Shown one piece after another: positions 7,151 to 14,016 of a stretch of 16,824 nucleotides of DNA (position 1 is its first letter; each line of letters begins with the position of its first letter). The notes under the pieces were generated by a model. It ran no database searches and was not told the origin of the DNA. It saw nothing but the letters and a program-made list of their open reading frames with translations. The position numbers were made by a program, and so were the translations under genes. The DNA comes from Oscillospiraceae bacterium. GTDB lineage: Bacteria > Bacillota > Clostridia > Clostridiales > Clostridiaceae. Location: positions 1-16,824 of the forward strand of contig WQUF01000055.1 of NCBI GenBank assembly GCA_009785875.1, given 5' to 3'.

Positions 7151-7938
7151 ACACATTAAGCCTTATAAAAAAGCACAATATAAAACCCAAAAAAAGTTTA
7201 GGGCAAAATTTTTTAATGGATGAAAAAATCATAGATAAAATCATAGATTCAGTGGATATAAAAAAAGAAGATGTGATAATAGAAATCGGAGCAGGCCTTG
7301 CTACTCTAACAAAGCACCTGTGTAAAAAAGCTAAAAAAGTGATTGCTATCGAGCTTGATAAAGATTTTATTGAAATACTAAATTTGGAATTAAAGGAATA
7401 TAAAAATATCGAAATAATTCAAGGAGATATTTTAAAGATAAATCTAAGGGGTTTAGCAGATGGTGAGAAAATTAAAATCGTCGGAAATTTGCCTTACTAC
7501 ATTACATCGGAGATCATTTACAAAATATTAAAAGAAGATATGGATCTAGTATCTTTAACAATCATGGTACAGAAGGAAGTATGCGATAAAATATTCAAGA
7601 CTAAAGTACCTCTTTCTGTTATATTGCAATTTTATTTTTTAATCCATATTGTAGATACTATTTCACCAAATAGCTTTTTCCCTAATCCAAAAGTTACATC
7701 CAGCGTTTTAAACCTTGAACCTAAATCTTTAAATGATGATATAGATAAAAATGATTTCATTAATTTTGTGACTAATTCTTTTAAAATGAGAAGAAAAACC
7801 CTAATAAATAACTTAAAAATATACTTTGATGAATCAAAAATCATTAGAATTTTAAACAATTTAAATATAAATTTAAAAATTAGAGCTGAAGAGCTTGATG
7901 TTATAGATTTTTATAATTTATTTATTGCTTTACTATAA
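7147..7938 (+). CDS. rsmA: 16S rRNA dimethyladenosine transferase RsmA (KsgA)
   Basis: This 263-aa methyltransferase dimethylates two adjacent adenosines in the 3' hairpin of 16S rRNA using S-adenosylmethionine; its loss causes kasugamycin resistance in other bacteria. Visible motifs are KKSLGQNFLMD at the N-terminus (16-25), motif I IEIGAGLATLT (45-55), the acidic VIAIELDKD (65-73), motif IV GNLPYYITSEI (113-123), and the C-terminal RRKTLINNL that packs on RNA. Length matches the family. Coupled to rnmV by a 4-base overlap. A small hairpin (AGCAT/ATGCT) follows its stop but has a poor T tail. Confidence 0.96.
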   Translation: MNTLSLIKKHNIKPKKSLGQNFLMDEKIIDKIIDSVDIKKEDVIIEIGAGLATLTKHLCKKAKKVIAIELDKDFIEILNLELKEYKNIEIIQGDILKINLRGLADGEKIKIVGNLPYYITSEIIYKILKEDMDLVSLTIMVQKEVCDKIFKTKVPLSVILQFYFLIHIVDTISPNSFFPNPKVTSSVLNLEPKSLNDDIDKNDFINFVTNSFKMRRKTLINNLKIYFDESKIIRILNNLNINLKIRAEELDVIDFYNLFIALL

Positions 7939-8000
7939 TAAAGCATTTTTTATTATGCTCTTTCATATATTATTAACAACAATATATGGAGGAAGCTTAA

Positions 8001-9731
8001 GTGTCACAAAATAAAAACTTTAGCAGATATTTTATTATACTTCAAGAATCAGATAAGGGCTATGGTATAACACCAAACAAAGTTCCGACTGGATATGCAA
8101 AAGTTGAGTGTAGGAATAATAAATGCAAAATCACTTTTTATGTTCAAAATTTAAAGAAAGACAATATACTTTATTACATGTTCCTCATTGCTTCAAAGAA
8201 AAATACTGATAAGCTCATAAATTTAGGACATATTAAATTAGACAATACTGGAAGAGCAGAAGTGAGCTCTGAATATGATCAGGATAATATCAGTGGAACA
8301 AATATTTCTTTTGATAAAATCTCTGGTGCTGCTCTTGTAGTAATGAACAATAACCAAATTGTTGCTCCTTTAGTAGGATTTAATACAGCAGATATTCCTG
8401 ATTATAAGAATTTTAAAATATTAAACATGTACATGAGTAACGACAAACCATCTCAGGAAAAGAAGGAAGAACAAGTTAAAAATGAACCAAAAGAAGCCAC
8501 TAAAGTAAATAATGAATCAAAAGAAGCCATTAAAGTAAATTATGAAAAATATGAAAATGAAATTGAAAAAAATAAAGCAATCGTTGAAAATAAACTTGAA
8601 AAAGAAAATATTACGAGAATTGATGAAACACCAGAAGTTCTTGATAAAGAATTAGATGAAATACCAGAAATTACAAGTGAAGAACTGGGTAATTTTGATA
8701 ATGTAACAAAAACTGATGTTGAAAACCCTGAAGAGAAGAGCAATAGTGCAGAGTTAGACGAAATCATCAACAGATTAAGTGAGATCAATAAAAAAGGGTT
8801 AACCATGAAGGAGTTAAAACCTGTAGTAGATGAGCTTAACAAAGTCAATGCAAATATGTTATCAAATGATCTTGTTCCTGTTATTGAAAATATTAGCAAG
8901 ATGAAAAAAAATACTCCAAGTAGTGACCTTGATAAAGAAATTGACAGGTTAAAAGAAATTCGTGATAATATCGCAATTAATTGCCATTGTGTGGAAGATG
9001 ATGCCTATGAGGAATATCAGACAAGGGATGAAATGGAACAATATGATAGATATCTCAATGAATTTGATGATGAATATATTGACAGAGATATTCAGGCACA
9101 AGCAGGAGAAGGTGATCTTGGAATAGATAACAATGATACGCTTAACTCTGCTTTAGAAAGAGAAATTGCTGATAATTACGACAGCGAATATGAACTTGAA
9201 GATGGTATTGGAGAAGAAGAATATACGCCTTATGATTATGAAGATGAAAATTTAAGGCAAATGGAAGATCAAACTCTAGAGAGGATCGATGAGGAAGATA
9301 ATGATTTTCCAACAGGTAATGTAGGCAAATTTTTTAAAGATGCAATGAAAGATTTTGACAAGGTGAAGAATTTCATTCCAGAGATTAAAAATACAAAATG
9401 GTATAGAGTGAATGTCGATGATTTGGATAATATGCTAGACGATAGCGATCATAACAAATACACAATCGCATATTATCCAATGATAAGCTATTATCCTTAT
9501 TTCGGGAAATTTAAGCACTATATAATCGGGCTGAAACATGACGATAATGGAAAAATGAAATACTTAATTTATGGTATTCCAGGCTCTAAAGATAAATATA
9601 GCCAGCCTCTCGATGGTAAAACAGGGTATGTAATTTGGATTCCATTTTCAAATGATAGAGACGATGATATAGGGTATTGGCTCATGTTCTATGATTTTAG
9701 AAATTCCACGGTATTGATTCCAGAAAAATAA
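8001..9731 (+). CDS. Acidic multidomain protein of unknown function, 576 aa
   Basis: I do not recognise a named function. The start is GTG, 8 bases after GGAGG. Three parts are visible. An N-terminal beta-rich domain (about 5-137: RYFIILQESDKGYGI, GYAKVECRNNKCKITFYVQNL, VVMNNNQIVAPLVGF) looks like one found in other clostridial proteins of unknown role. A long low-complexity and helical middle (about 145-440) is very rich in Glu and Asp and holds a short 10-residue repeat (PKEATKVNNE / SKEAIKVNYE) and a CHC triad near 328-330. A compact C-terminal domain (about 455-576) is rich in Tyr and Trp, with KWYRVNVDDL, HYIIGLKHDD, YLIYGIPG and IGYWLMFYDF. No signal peptide or membrane helix is seen, so it is likely cytoplasmic or carried to a surface by a partner. 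Its stop overlaps the next start by one base. Confidence 0.85.
   Translation: MSQNKNFSRYFIILQESDKGYGITPNKVPTGYAKVECRNNKCKITFYVQNLKKDNILYYMFLIASKKNTDKLINLGHIKLDNTGRAEVSSEYDQDNISGTNISFDKISGAALVVMNNNQIVAPLVGFNTADIPDYKNFKILNMYMSNDKPSQEKKEEQVKNEPKEATKVNNESKEAIKVNYEKYENEIEKNKAIVENKLEKENITRIDETPEVLDKELDEIPEITSEELGNFDNVTKTDVENPEEKSNSAELDEIINRLSEINKKGLTMKELKPVVDELNKVNANMLSNDLVPVIENISKMKKNTPSSDLDKEIDRLKEIRDNIAINCHCVEDDAYEEYQTRDEMEQYDRYLNEFDDEYIDRDIQAQAGEGDLGIDNNDTLNSALEREIADNYDSEYELEDGIGEEEYTPYDYEDENLRQMEDQTLERIDEEDNDFPTGNVGKFFKDAMKDFDKVKNFIPEIKNTKWYRVNVDDLDNMLDDSDHNKYTIAYYPMISYYPYFGKFKHYIIGLKHDDNGKMKYLIYGIPGSKDKYSQPLDGKTGYVIWIPFSNDRDDDIGYWLMFYDFRNSTVLIPEK
8489..8548 (+). repeat. Two-copy 30-bp in-frame tandem repeat
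   Basis: Units start at 8489 and 8519 with few mismatches; the repeat core reads aaaagaagccaytaaagtaa. They encode the EA(T/I)KVN(N/Y)E repeat in the charged linker of the 576-aa protein. Confidence 0.8.
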
Positions 9732-10276
9732 TGATGCAAATGAAAATAGCTGCCAATAAGAATGTATTTAATTTCCTGTTCTTCTCTACCCTTGTTATTA
9801 TAGTTTTTTTAATCGGAAATCTATTTTATGCTAAATTGCAAACAATCGCTATTATGGAGTATAGCCCGCTTAATTCTAAAAGTTATGTGTATTATGATAT
9901 TAAATATGAGCTTCCAGAAAATTTTATATGTGATATAGAAGAAACAGATAAAACTTACAAAAATTCTTTTATAGATGACCGAGATGATATGTATGGATCT
10001 ATAGAAATATTTACAGGTGAAAAAAATATAGACGACCTCATCAATAAAGAATCAGGAAGCTTTCAAAGATCAAATATAAAAATTAATGGAATAAATTATA
10101 TTCTCTTAGAAAATAAATTGATATCAAAAGATAATCTATTGACTAGAAATTTTATATATTATACATTGCAAAACGAGAGAATAGTCAAATTTACTTTCTC
10201 GTCAAATAACAAAAATATAAAAGAAAATATAACGATATTTTTTGAAGATATAATAAGTAAGTTCAAATTTTTATAA
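9731..10276 (+). CDS. Membrane-anchored protein of unknown function, 181 aa
   Basis: I do not recognise the family. It has a short charged N-terminus, one strong membrane helix (about 13-33, FNFLFFSTLVIIVFLIGNLFY), and an extracellular domain of about 145 residues. That domain alternates strands and polar turns (YDIKYELPENFICDIEE, GSIEIFTGEKNIDDL, KFTFSSNNKNIKENITIFFEDIISKF). The PENF-start, small-molecule-free look and final amphipathic helix recall PsbP/Mog1-like folds, but this is only a guess. The ATG at 9731 shares its first base with the stop of the 576-aa gene; ATGs at 9734 and 9740 are alternatives. No clear ribosome site precedes it, so translation probably depends on the upstream gene. 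That suggests that the two products act together. Confidence 0.85.
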   Translation: MMQMKIAANKNVFNFLFFSTLVIIVFLIGNLFYAKLQTIAIMEYSPLNSKSYVYYDIKYELPENFICDIEETDKTYKNSFIDDRDDMYGSIEIFTGEKNIDDLINKESGSFQRSNIKINGINYILLENKLISKDNLLTRNFIYYTLQNERIVKFTFSSNNKNIKENITIFFEDIISKFKFL

Positions 10277-10294
10277 AGATAAAATCAAAGTAAA

Positions 10295-10339
10295 AAGTTG
10301 CTAAAAGCTTAAGAGCTTAGATGCAACTTATTTTTTTTT
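10295..10339 (+). terminator. Strong intrinsic terminator closing the tatD-to-181-aa operon
   Basis: The outer stem AAGTTGC/GCAACTT (10295-10301 and 10323-10329) encloses an inner stem AAGC/GCTT. It is followed by A and nine T residues. Confidence 0.9.
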
Positions 10340-10340
10340 A

Positions 10341-10349
10341 TGCTATAAT
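10341..10349 (+). promoter_or_regulatory. Extended -10 promoter of lgt
   Basis: TGCTATAAT is a perfect extended -10 element (TGN plus TATAAT) directly after the T tract of the preceding terminator. The -35 region 17 bases upstream is poor (ATGCAA) and lies inside the terminator stem, consistent with extended -10 recognition. The predicted start near 10356 leaves a leader of about 30 bases. Confidence 0.7.
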
Positions 10350-10386
10350 TAAATAAACTTAATATTTTTTATCTGGAGGTAGAAAT

Positions 10387-11166
10387 TTGAGACCGATATT
10401 ATTTGAGATACATGGAATAAAGGTATATGGTTATGGGCTTATGATTGCACTTGGTATAATTACAGCGATTTATATAGTTGAGAGAATGATCAAGGATAAA
10501 AATAAAAAACTTAGCCTAAGTTCTGATGACATTTTCACTCTTTCTGTATATGCTGTAATAGGGGGCGTATTAGGTGGTAAACTTTTATATATAATAGTAG
10601 AAATGAAGCAATTTATTCAGGACCCAAAAGAATTTATTAATACCTTAGGATCCGGTTTTGTTGTTTATGGTTCTATATTAGGTGGAATAGCTGGAGCATA
10701 CATCTTTGCAAAGAGGAAAAAAATAAAGTTATTAGCAATCACTGATTTATTGGCACCAGGTGTCGCTATTGCTCAAGGTTTTGGAAGGATTGGATGTTTT
10801 CTTGCAGGTTGCTGTTATGGGAAAGTCACTAATTCATTTCTTGGTGTAAGCTTTAATTCCCCTTTTACACCTGATCAATTGCCAAGATATCCCACTCAAG
10901 TTTTTTCAAGCATTTTTGATTTTGCGCTTGGCATTTTTTTACTAGTGTATTGGATTAAATATAGCAGTGAAAGATCAAGAGGGAAGGTTTTTTCTTTATA
11001 CTTAATCATAATAAGCATTGGAAGATTTTTAGTAGAATTCATAAGAGACGATCCAAGAGGAAGCGTTGGACCATTAAGCACTTCTCAGTTTTTATGCATA
11101 TTTAGCCTTGCAGCTGGAATTATTTTATATATCTACAGCAATAGAAAAAAGGAAAGTGCTAGTTAA
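10387..11166 (+). CDS. lgt: Prolipoprotein diacylglyceryl transferase Lgt
   Basis: This polytopic membrane enzyme of 259 aa transfers diacylglycerol from phosphatidylglycerol to the lipobox cysteine of prelipoproteins. It has about seven hydrophobic segments. Family landmarks are the N-terminal ILFEIHGIKVYGYGLMIALG, the GSGFVVYGSILGGI loop, the conserved AQGFGRIGCFLAGCCYG signature near residues 129-145, and RFLVEFIRDDPRG near 217-229. The signature has the Cys-rich clostridial form. Translation begins at TTG (10387), set by GGAGG 8 bases upstream. It has its own promoter and is followed 4 bases later by a lipoprotein gene, which is a plausible substrate. Confidence 0.95.
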   Translation: MRPILFEIHGIKVYGYGLMIALGIITAIYIVERMIKDKNKKLSLSSDDIFTLSVYAVIGGVLGGKLLYIIVEMKQFIQDPKEFINTLGSGFVVYGSILGGIAGAYIFAKRKKIKLLAITDLLAPGVAIAQGFGRIGCFLAGCCYGKVTNSFLGVSFNSPFTPDQLPRYPTQVFSSIFDFALGIFLLVYWIKYSSERSRGKVFSLYLIIISIGRFLVEFIRDDPRGSVGPLSTSQFLCIFSLAAGIILYIYSNRKKESAS

Positions 11167-11170
11167 CTTT

Positions 11171-12001
11171 ATGAAAGGGATAATAAGATCATTATTTATT
11201 TTCCTTGCAGTGCTTTCTTTATCAAGTTGCAATAGCATTTCTAAAATAGAAGAAATGATAGGTACAAAAAATTCAGAATTTGAATACTTAAAAAACACAG
11301 ACAATATAAACGAAATAATAGTTGAAAACGCAAGAGATGAAAAATTTAAATTTATTATAACAGATAAATATACCATCAGCGACATCTACGATATGCTCTC
11401 AAGAGGTAAGGTTGTTTTAGAAAAGTCTGAATTTAAGCCCGATTATATATTTACAATTGAGGATGTAAACGGAAATAATTATAAATACTATTACGTTGCT
11501 GGTAATTTTACAAGCATCTATGGAAACTTTTATGATGATAATAATAAAATATTCTATATATCAGATGCTTTAGATAAAAACATCATAAATAATTTTTTAA
11601 TATTGAGAAAACCGCCTCAAGAGTTTAATGAAATCTATTATGATTGTATAATCCAGGCTATTAACAAGTATTATGATGAGAATAAAGATGATATTAATAA
11701 ACCTATAGCTATTGATTTATATGACGATGTAGAATATAGAAGGTTTATATTTTCCTATGATGTTAACAATTTTGTAGATAAACTACAACAAATGAATTTA
11801 AATTTTAATGTATATGATACAGAAAAACCTATTCAAACTTTAACAATGCTTTCAGTTAATACAATAGGATTTGATGAAACTACATATGAATGCAAATATA
11901 CTTTTACCAAAGATCAAGCTTATGAATCTTACACATTAAGAGCTGATTATAAGGATAAAAAATGGGATACCAATATTTCAAAAGATGATGCTTCGCAATA
12001 A
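11171..12001 (+). CDS. Lipoprotein of unknown function, 276 aa
   Basis: This is a secreted lipoprotein. From the ATG at 11171 the N-terminus MKGIIRSLFIFLAVLSLSSC is a clean type II signal peptide: a basic start, a hydrophobic core, and the lipobox LSSC with lipidation at residue 20. An in-frame ATG at 11108 lies within the lgt coding region and would bury the signal, so I reject it. The mature part (about 256 residues) is rich in Tyr, Asn and Asp and has two similar-looking halves with strand patterns such as YIFTIEDVNGNNYKYYYV and YECKYTFTKDQAYESYTL. I cannot assign a family. Position directly behind lgt suggests cotranscription. The Shine-Dalgarno AAGGAAAG is about 14 bases away, rather far, so coupling to lgt termination is likely. 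Confidence 0.85.
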   Translation: MKGIIRSLFIFLAVLSLSSCNSISKIEEMIGTKNSEFEYLKNTDNINEIIVENARDEKFKFIITDKYTISDIYDMLSRGKVVLEKSEFKPDYIFTIEDVNGNNYKYYYVAGNFTSIYGNFYDDNNKIFYISDALDKNIINNFLILRKPPQEFNEIYYDCIIQAINKYYDENKDDINKPIAIDLYDDVEYRRFIFSYDVNNFVDKLQQMNLNFNVYDTEKPIQTLTMLSVNTIGFDETTYECKYTFTKDQAYESYTLRADYKDKKWDTNISKDDASQ

Positions 12002-12025
12002 ATTAATTTTTTGCATAAATACTTT

Positions 12026-12031
12026 TATAAT
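12026..12031 (+). promoter_or_regulatory. Possible -10 element before the ferredoxin gene
   Basis: There is a perfect TATAAT 46 bases before the ferredoxin start, but no good -35 element at the right distance. The gene may simply be read from the lgt promoter. Confidence 0.3.
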
Positions 12032-12076
12032 TCACAAAATATATTAAAAATAATAAAATATATAAGAGGTGCTTAA

Positions 12077-12277
12077 ATGAAAGTTTATGTTGATAAAGAT
12101 ATATGCATAGGGTGCGGACTTTGCCCAACAATTGGACCAGATGTCTTTCGAATGAATGATGATATAGGAAAAGCTGAAGCGATTTCAAATGACATATCAT
12201 CCGATTTAGAAGATCAGGCAAAAGAAGGAGAAGAAAATTGCCCAGTAGGAGCTATAGCAGTGAACAATGAATTATAG
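12077..12277 (+). CDS. Small [4Fe-4S] ferredoxin
   Basis: This 66-aa electron carrier has one cluster. Cysteines are at 10, 13 and 16 (CIGCGLCP) and 55 (NCPVGAI), the CxxCxxC...CP pattern of single-cluster ferredoxins of the B. subtilis Fer/YpfH type and Thermotoga type. The acidic middle matches the family. It would serve cytoplasmic redox enzymes not found nearby. GAGGTG stands 5 bases before the ATG. The last codons and stop lie in a 20-bp perfect tandem duplication: without the extra copy the protein would end VNNE instead of VNNEL. Confidence 0.95.
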   Translation: MKVYVDKDICIGCGLCPTIGPDVFRMNDDIGKAEAISNDISSDLEDQAKEGEENCPVGAIAVNNEL

Positions 12278-12292
12278 CAGTGAACAATGAAT
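12253..12292. repeat. Perfect 20-bp tandem duplication at the ferredoxin stop
   Basis: The unit tatagcagtgaacaatgaat occurs at 12253-12272 and again at 12273-12292 without mismatch. Because 20 is not a multiple of three, the duplication changes the final codon and supplies the present TAG stop at 12275. Confidence 0.95.
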
Positions 12293-12318
12293 AATGAATA
12301 TTGAATAATGAAATAGTA
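12279..12318. repeat. Dispersed gtgaaYaatgaa-type repeat, copy 1
   Basis: This is a degenerate run of gtgaacaatgaataatgaa followed by tattgaataatgaaatag units. A related run sits at 16685-16726 at the end of the ParB-like gene. Such AT-rich Met-Asn-Glu-like DNA repeats occur as short intergenic repeats in low-GC Firmicutes. Confidence 0.6.
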
Positions 12319-12323
12319 TTTTA

Positions 12324-12343
12324 GCACCTTCGGGTGCCCTTTT
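12324..12343 (+). terminator. Terminator after the ferredoxin gene
   Basis: A perfect GCACC-TTCG-GGTGC hairpin with a stable TTCG loop is followed by CCTTTTATT. The stem is short but GC-rich. Read from the minus strand the same hairpin is followed by TAAAATAC, so it may serve the convergent cps unit weakly. Confidence 0.75.
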
Positions 12344-12353
12344 ATTAATATAG

Positions 12354-12368
12354 CCACCCAAAAGGTGG
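12354..12368. terminator. Second small hairpin, possible minus-strand terminator
   Basis: CCACC-CAAAA-GGTGG forms a 5-bp stem. Neither side has a strong T run, although the minus strand continues CTATATTAATAAAA. It may be the original end of the cpsCDB transcript before insertion of the element at 12392-12520. Confidence 0.4.
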
Positions 12369-12383
12369 ATATTTAAACTTATT

Positions 12384-12528
12384 CTATTTAAGGCGTGTTT
12401 CAAAAAATGATCAAATTTAGTTGACACATTTTTGTTTTATTATATTCTAAAACTTAACGAGATCAATACTTTAAGTACTATCATAAACTTTGAGAGTGTC
12501 AGCTAAATTTGAATCACGCCCTATTTAA
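12384..12528. mobile_element. MITE-like element (12392-12520) with 8-bp target duplications
   Basis: The 129-bp element begins GGCGTGTTTCAAA and ends TTTGAATCACGCC. The right terminal repeat (12496-12520, 25 bases) matches the left (12392-12427) with two mismatches; the left arm carries 11 extra bases. Inner ends read TTGACAC and its complement. The 8-bp sequence CTATTTAA flanks both ends exactly (12384-12391 and 12521-12528). No open frame is present, so it must move with a transposase supplied elsewhere. Eight-base duplications and TGACAC in the repeats fit an IS256-like parent, but that is inference. The right duplication includes the cpsB stop codon. Confidence 0.88.
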
Positions 12529-13279
12529 AAGAAAAAGCTTTTTTATAAAAGTAGGGTTTATTAACTTTAACATCTCCATTTTCGAAAACAATTTGAGGGT
12601 TAACTGAGCTTAAAATATTAATAGTATCTTCATCTATCAGCCTTCTAAGGGTACGAAGAATATTATCCATCTTCATATAAATGCTATTCTTCCTATGAGC
12701 ATCGGTTCCAAAAAAGTGAATCATATCGTTCTTCAACAAAATTACAGCAGTCTTTAAAACCTCTTTCCCATAAACGCCGATGATGCTTCCATAATTCATC
12801 TGAAATAAAACTCCGCTTTCAATAAATGGAATCAAAGAATTAGGATCATCTTGAACAAATTTGTACCTTTCAGGATGAGCTATAATAGGCACTAAACCCT
12901 TTAGAATGCATTTAAAAATAATAGGGTTTAAATATGGCACCTTAGAGTCCATAGGTAACTCCATTAAAAAATACTTGCTATAATTTAGAGTCTGAAACCT
13001 ATTTTGATCTATCCAATTAATGACTTCAGTGGAAATATAGATCTCATTTCCGCTGTAGAGATTGGTATCAATAGAATCATAAATAAGCTTTTCCCTTAAA
13101 TCGTTCAAACGAACTTGATTTTCATCTCGATTAACGTAGCTTTCCTCCATAAAATGAGAAGTGCAGAAAACAGAAGAAAAACCACTCTCATAAGCTTCTT
13201 GTGCCATCTTAAGAGATTCATCCAAATCCTTTGAACCATCATCAATACCATGCAATATATGACTATGTAAATCTATCAT
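12521..13279 (-). CDS. cpsB: CpsB-type tyrosine-protein phosphatase
   Basis: This 252-aa PHP-domain metallophosphatase (CpsB/CapC/YwqE family) removes phosphate from the tyrosine kinase CpsD and other proteins. Metal-binding motifs are MIDLHSHILHGIDDGSKD (His5, His7), CTSHFMEE near residues 40-47, IIAHPERYKF (His139) and FGTDAHRKN (Asp and His near 194-196). The family usually reads HILPG; here it is HILHG. The protein has the full normal length. It is the last of three cps genes, 16 bases after cpsD, with a weak ribosome site. The stop TAG lies in the target duplication of the MITE; the duplication preserved it. Confidence 0.93.
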   Translation of the reverse strand: MIDLHSHILHGIDDGSKDLDESLKMAQEAYESGFSSVFCTSHFMEESYVNRDENQVRLNDLREKLIYDSIDTNLYSGNEIYISTEVINWIDQNRFQTLNYSKYFLMELPMDSKVPYLNPIIFKCILKGLVPIIAHPERYKFVQDDPNSLIPFIESGVLFQMNYGSIIGVYGKEVLKTAVILLKNDMIHFFGTDAHRKNSIYMKMDNILRTLRRLIDEDTINILSSVNPQIVFENGDVKVNKPYFYKKAFSFK

Positions 13280-13295
13280 AAAAAAACTTCACACC

Positions 13296-13994
13296 CTATT
13301 CATAATATCCAGTGTATCCATATGAATACTCTTGTCTTTTATTTGGGATCTTATTTAAAACAACTCCGGCAATCTTTCCACCAACATTTCCAATGGACTT
13401 CTTTAACTGCTTTAAAGAGTCGATCTTTGTAGTCTTGTACTTAGCTACAATCACAGTGGTATCCAATAAACTAGATAAAATTATGCTATCAGTTACGAGA
13501 ATAGACGGAGTTCCATCAAAAATTATATAATCGTAATTAAACTTAAGAATATCTATCAAAAGCTTCATAGCATTTGAAGCTAAAAGCTCAGATGGATTAA
13601 TAGGTCTAATGCCAGAAGGTATAATAGATAAATTATCTATTTCAGTCTTCATTATATATTTATCAAAATCGATCTTGTCAAAATCTTCTTCGTTCTGATC
13701 TATATCTGATAATAAATTCGATAGACCTGAACTAGCTTGCACATTAAAGATATCAGCTTGAGTGCCACGCCTCAAATCAGCATCGACTAAAATGACCTTC
13801 TTTTTGTGCTGAGCAAATGCTACAGCTAGATTAGAGGATGTCCAACTCTTACCTTCCCCTGGTAAAGCACTGGTTACTAAAATAGTCTTGACTTGCTTAT
13901 TGATCATGCTGAATTCTAAATTAGTCCTCAGCTCCTTAAAAGCTTCTGAAATTCTTGACTTTGGGGATCTAAATGTTATAACTTCATTTTGCAT
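13296..13994 (-). CDS. cpsD: Bacterial tyrosine kinase CpsD (Wze-like)
   Basis: This 232-aa cytoplasmic BY-kinase pairs with the membrane activator encoded just upstream and regulates polysaccharide chain export. Walker A is SALPGEGKSW (42-51), Walker A' VILVDADLRRG (67-77), and Walker B YDYIIFDGTPS (154-164). The Walker B block is FDGTPS where most relatives have (I/L)DTPP. The C-terminus carries a cluster of five tyrosines (223, 225, 227, 230, 231), the autophosphorylation sites. GAGG lies 7 bases before the ATG, and the gap from cpsC is 22 bases. Confidence 0.93.
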   Translation of the reverse strand: MQNEVITFRSPKSRISEAFKELRTNLEFSMINKQVKTILVTSALPGEGKSWTSSNLAVAFAQHKKKVILVDADLRRGTQADIFNVQASSGLSNLLSDIDQNEEDFDKIDFDKYIMKTEIDNLSIIPSGIRPINPSELLASNAMKLLIDILKFNYDYIIFDGTPSILVTDSIILSSLLDTTVIVAKYKTTKIDSLKQLKKSIGNVGGKIAGVVLNKIPNKRQEYSYGYTGYYE

Positions 13995-14016
13995 ATAAAA
14001 ACCTCATTCATAAATA

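Noticed and set aside
7941..7987. Small hairpins AGCAT/ATGCT and ATATATT/AATATAT between rsmA and the 576-aa gene
   Set aside because: The stems are short and AT-rich, and no proper T tail follows. Not strong enough for a terminator or a riboswitch.
12031..12059. TTCACA-17-TAAAAT before the ferredoxin gene
   Set aside because: Transcription would start on top of the Shine-Dalgarno sequence, so it is unlikely to be a working promoter.
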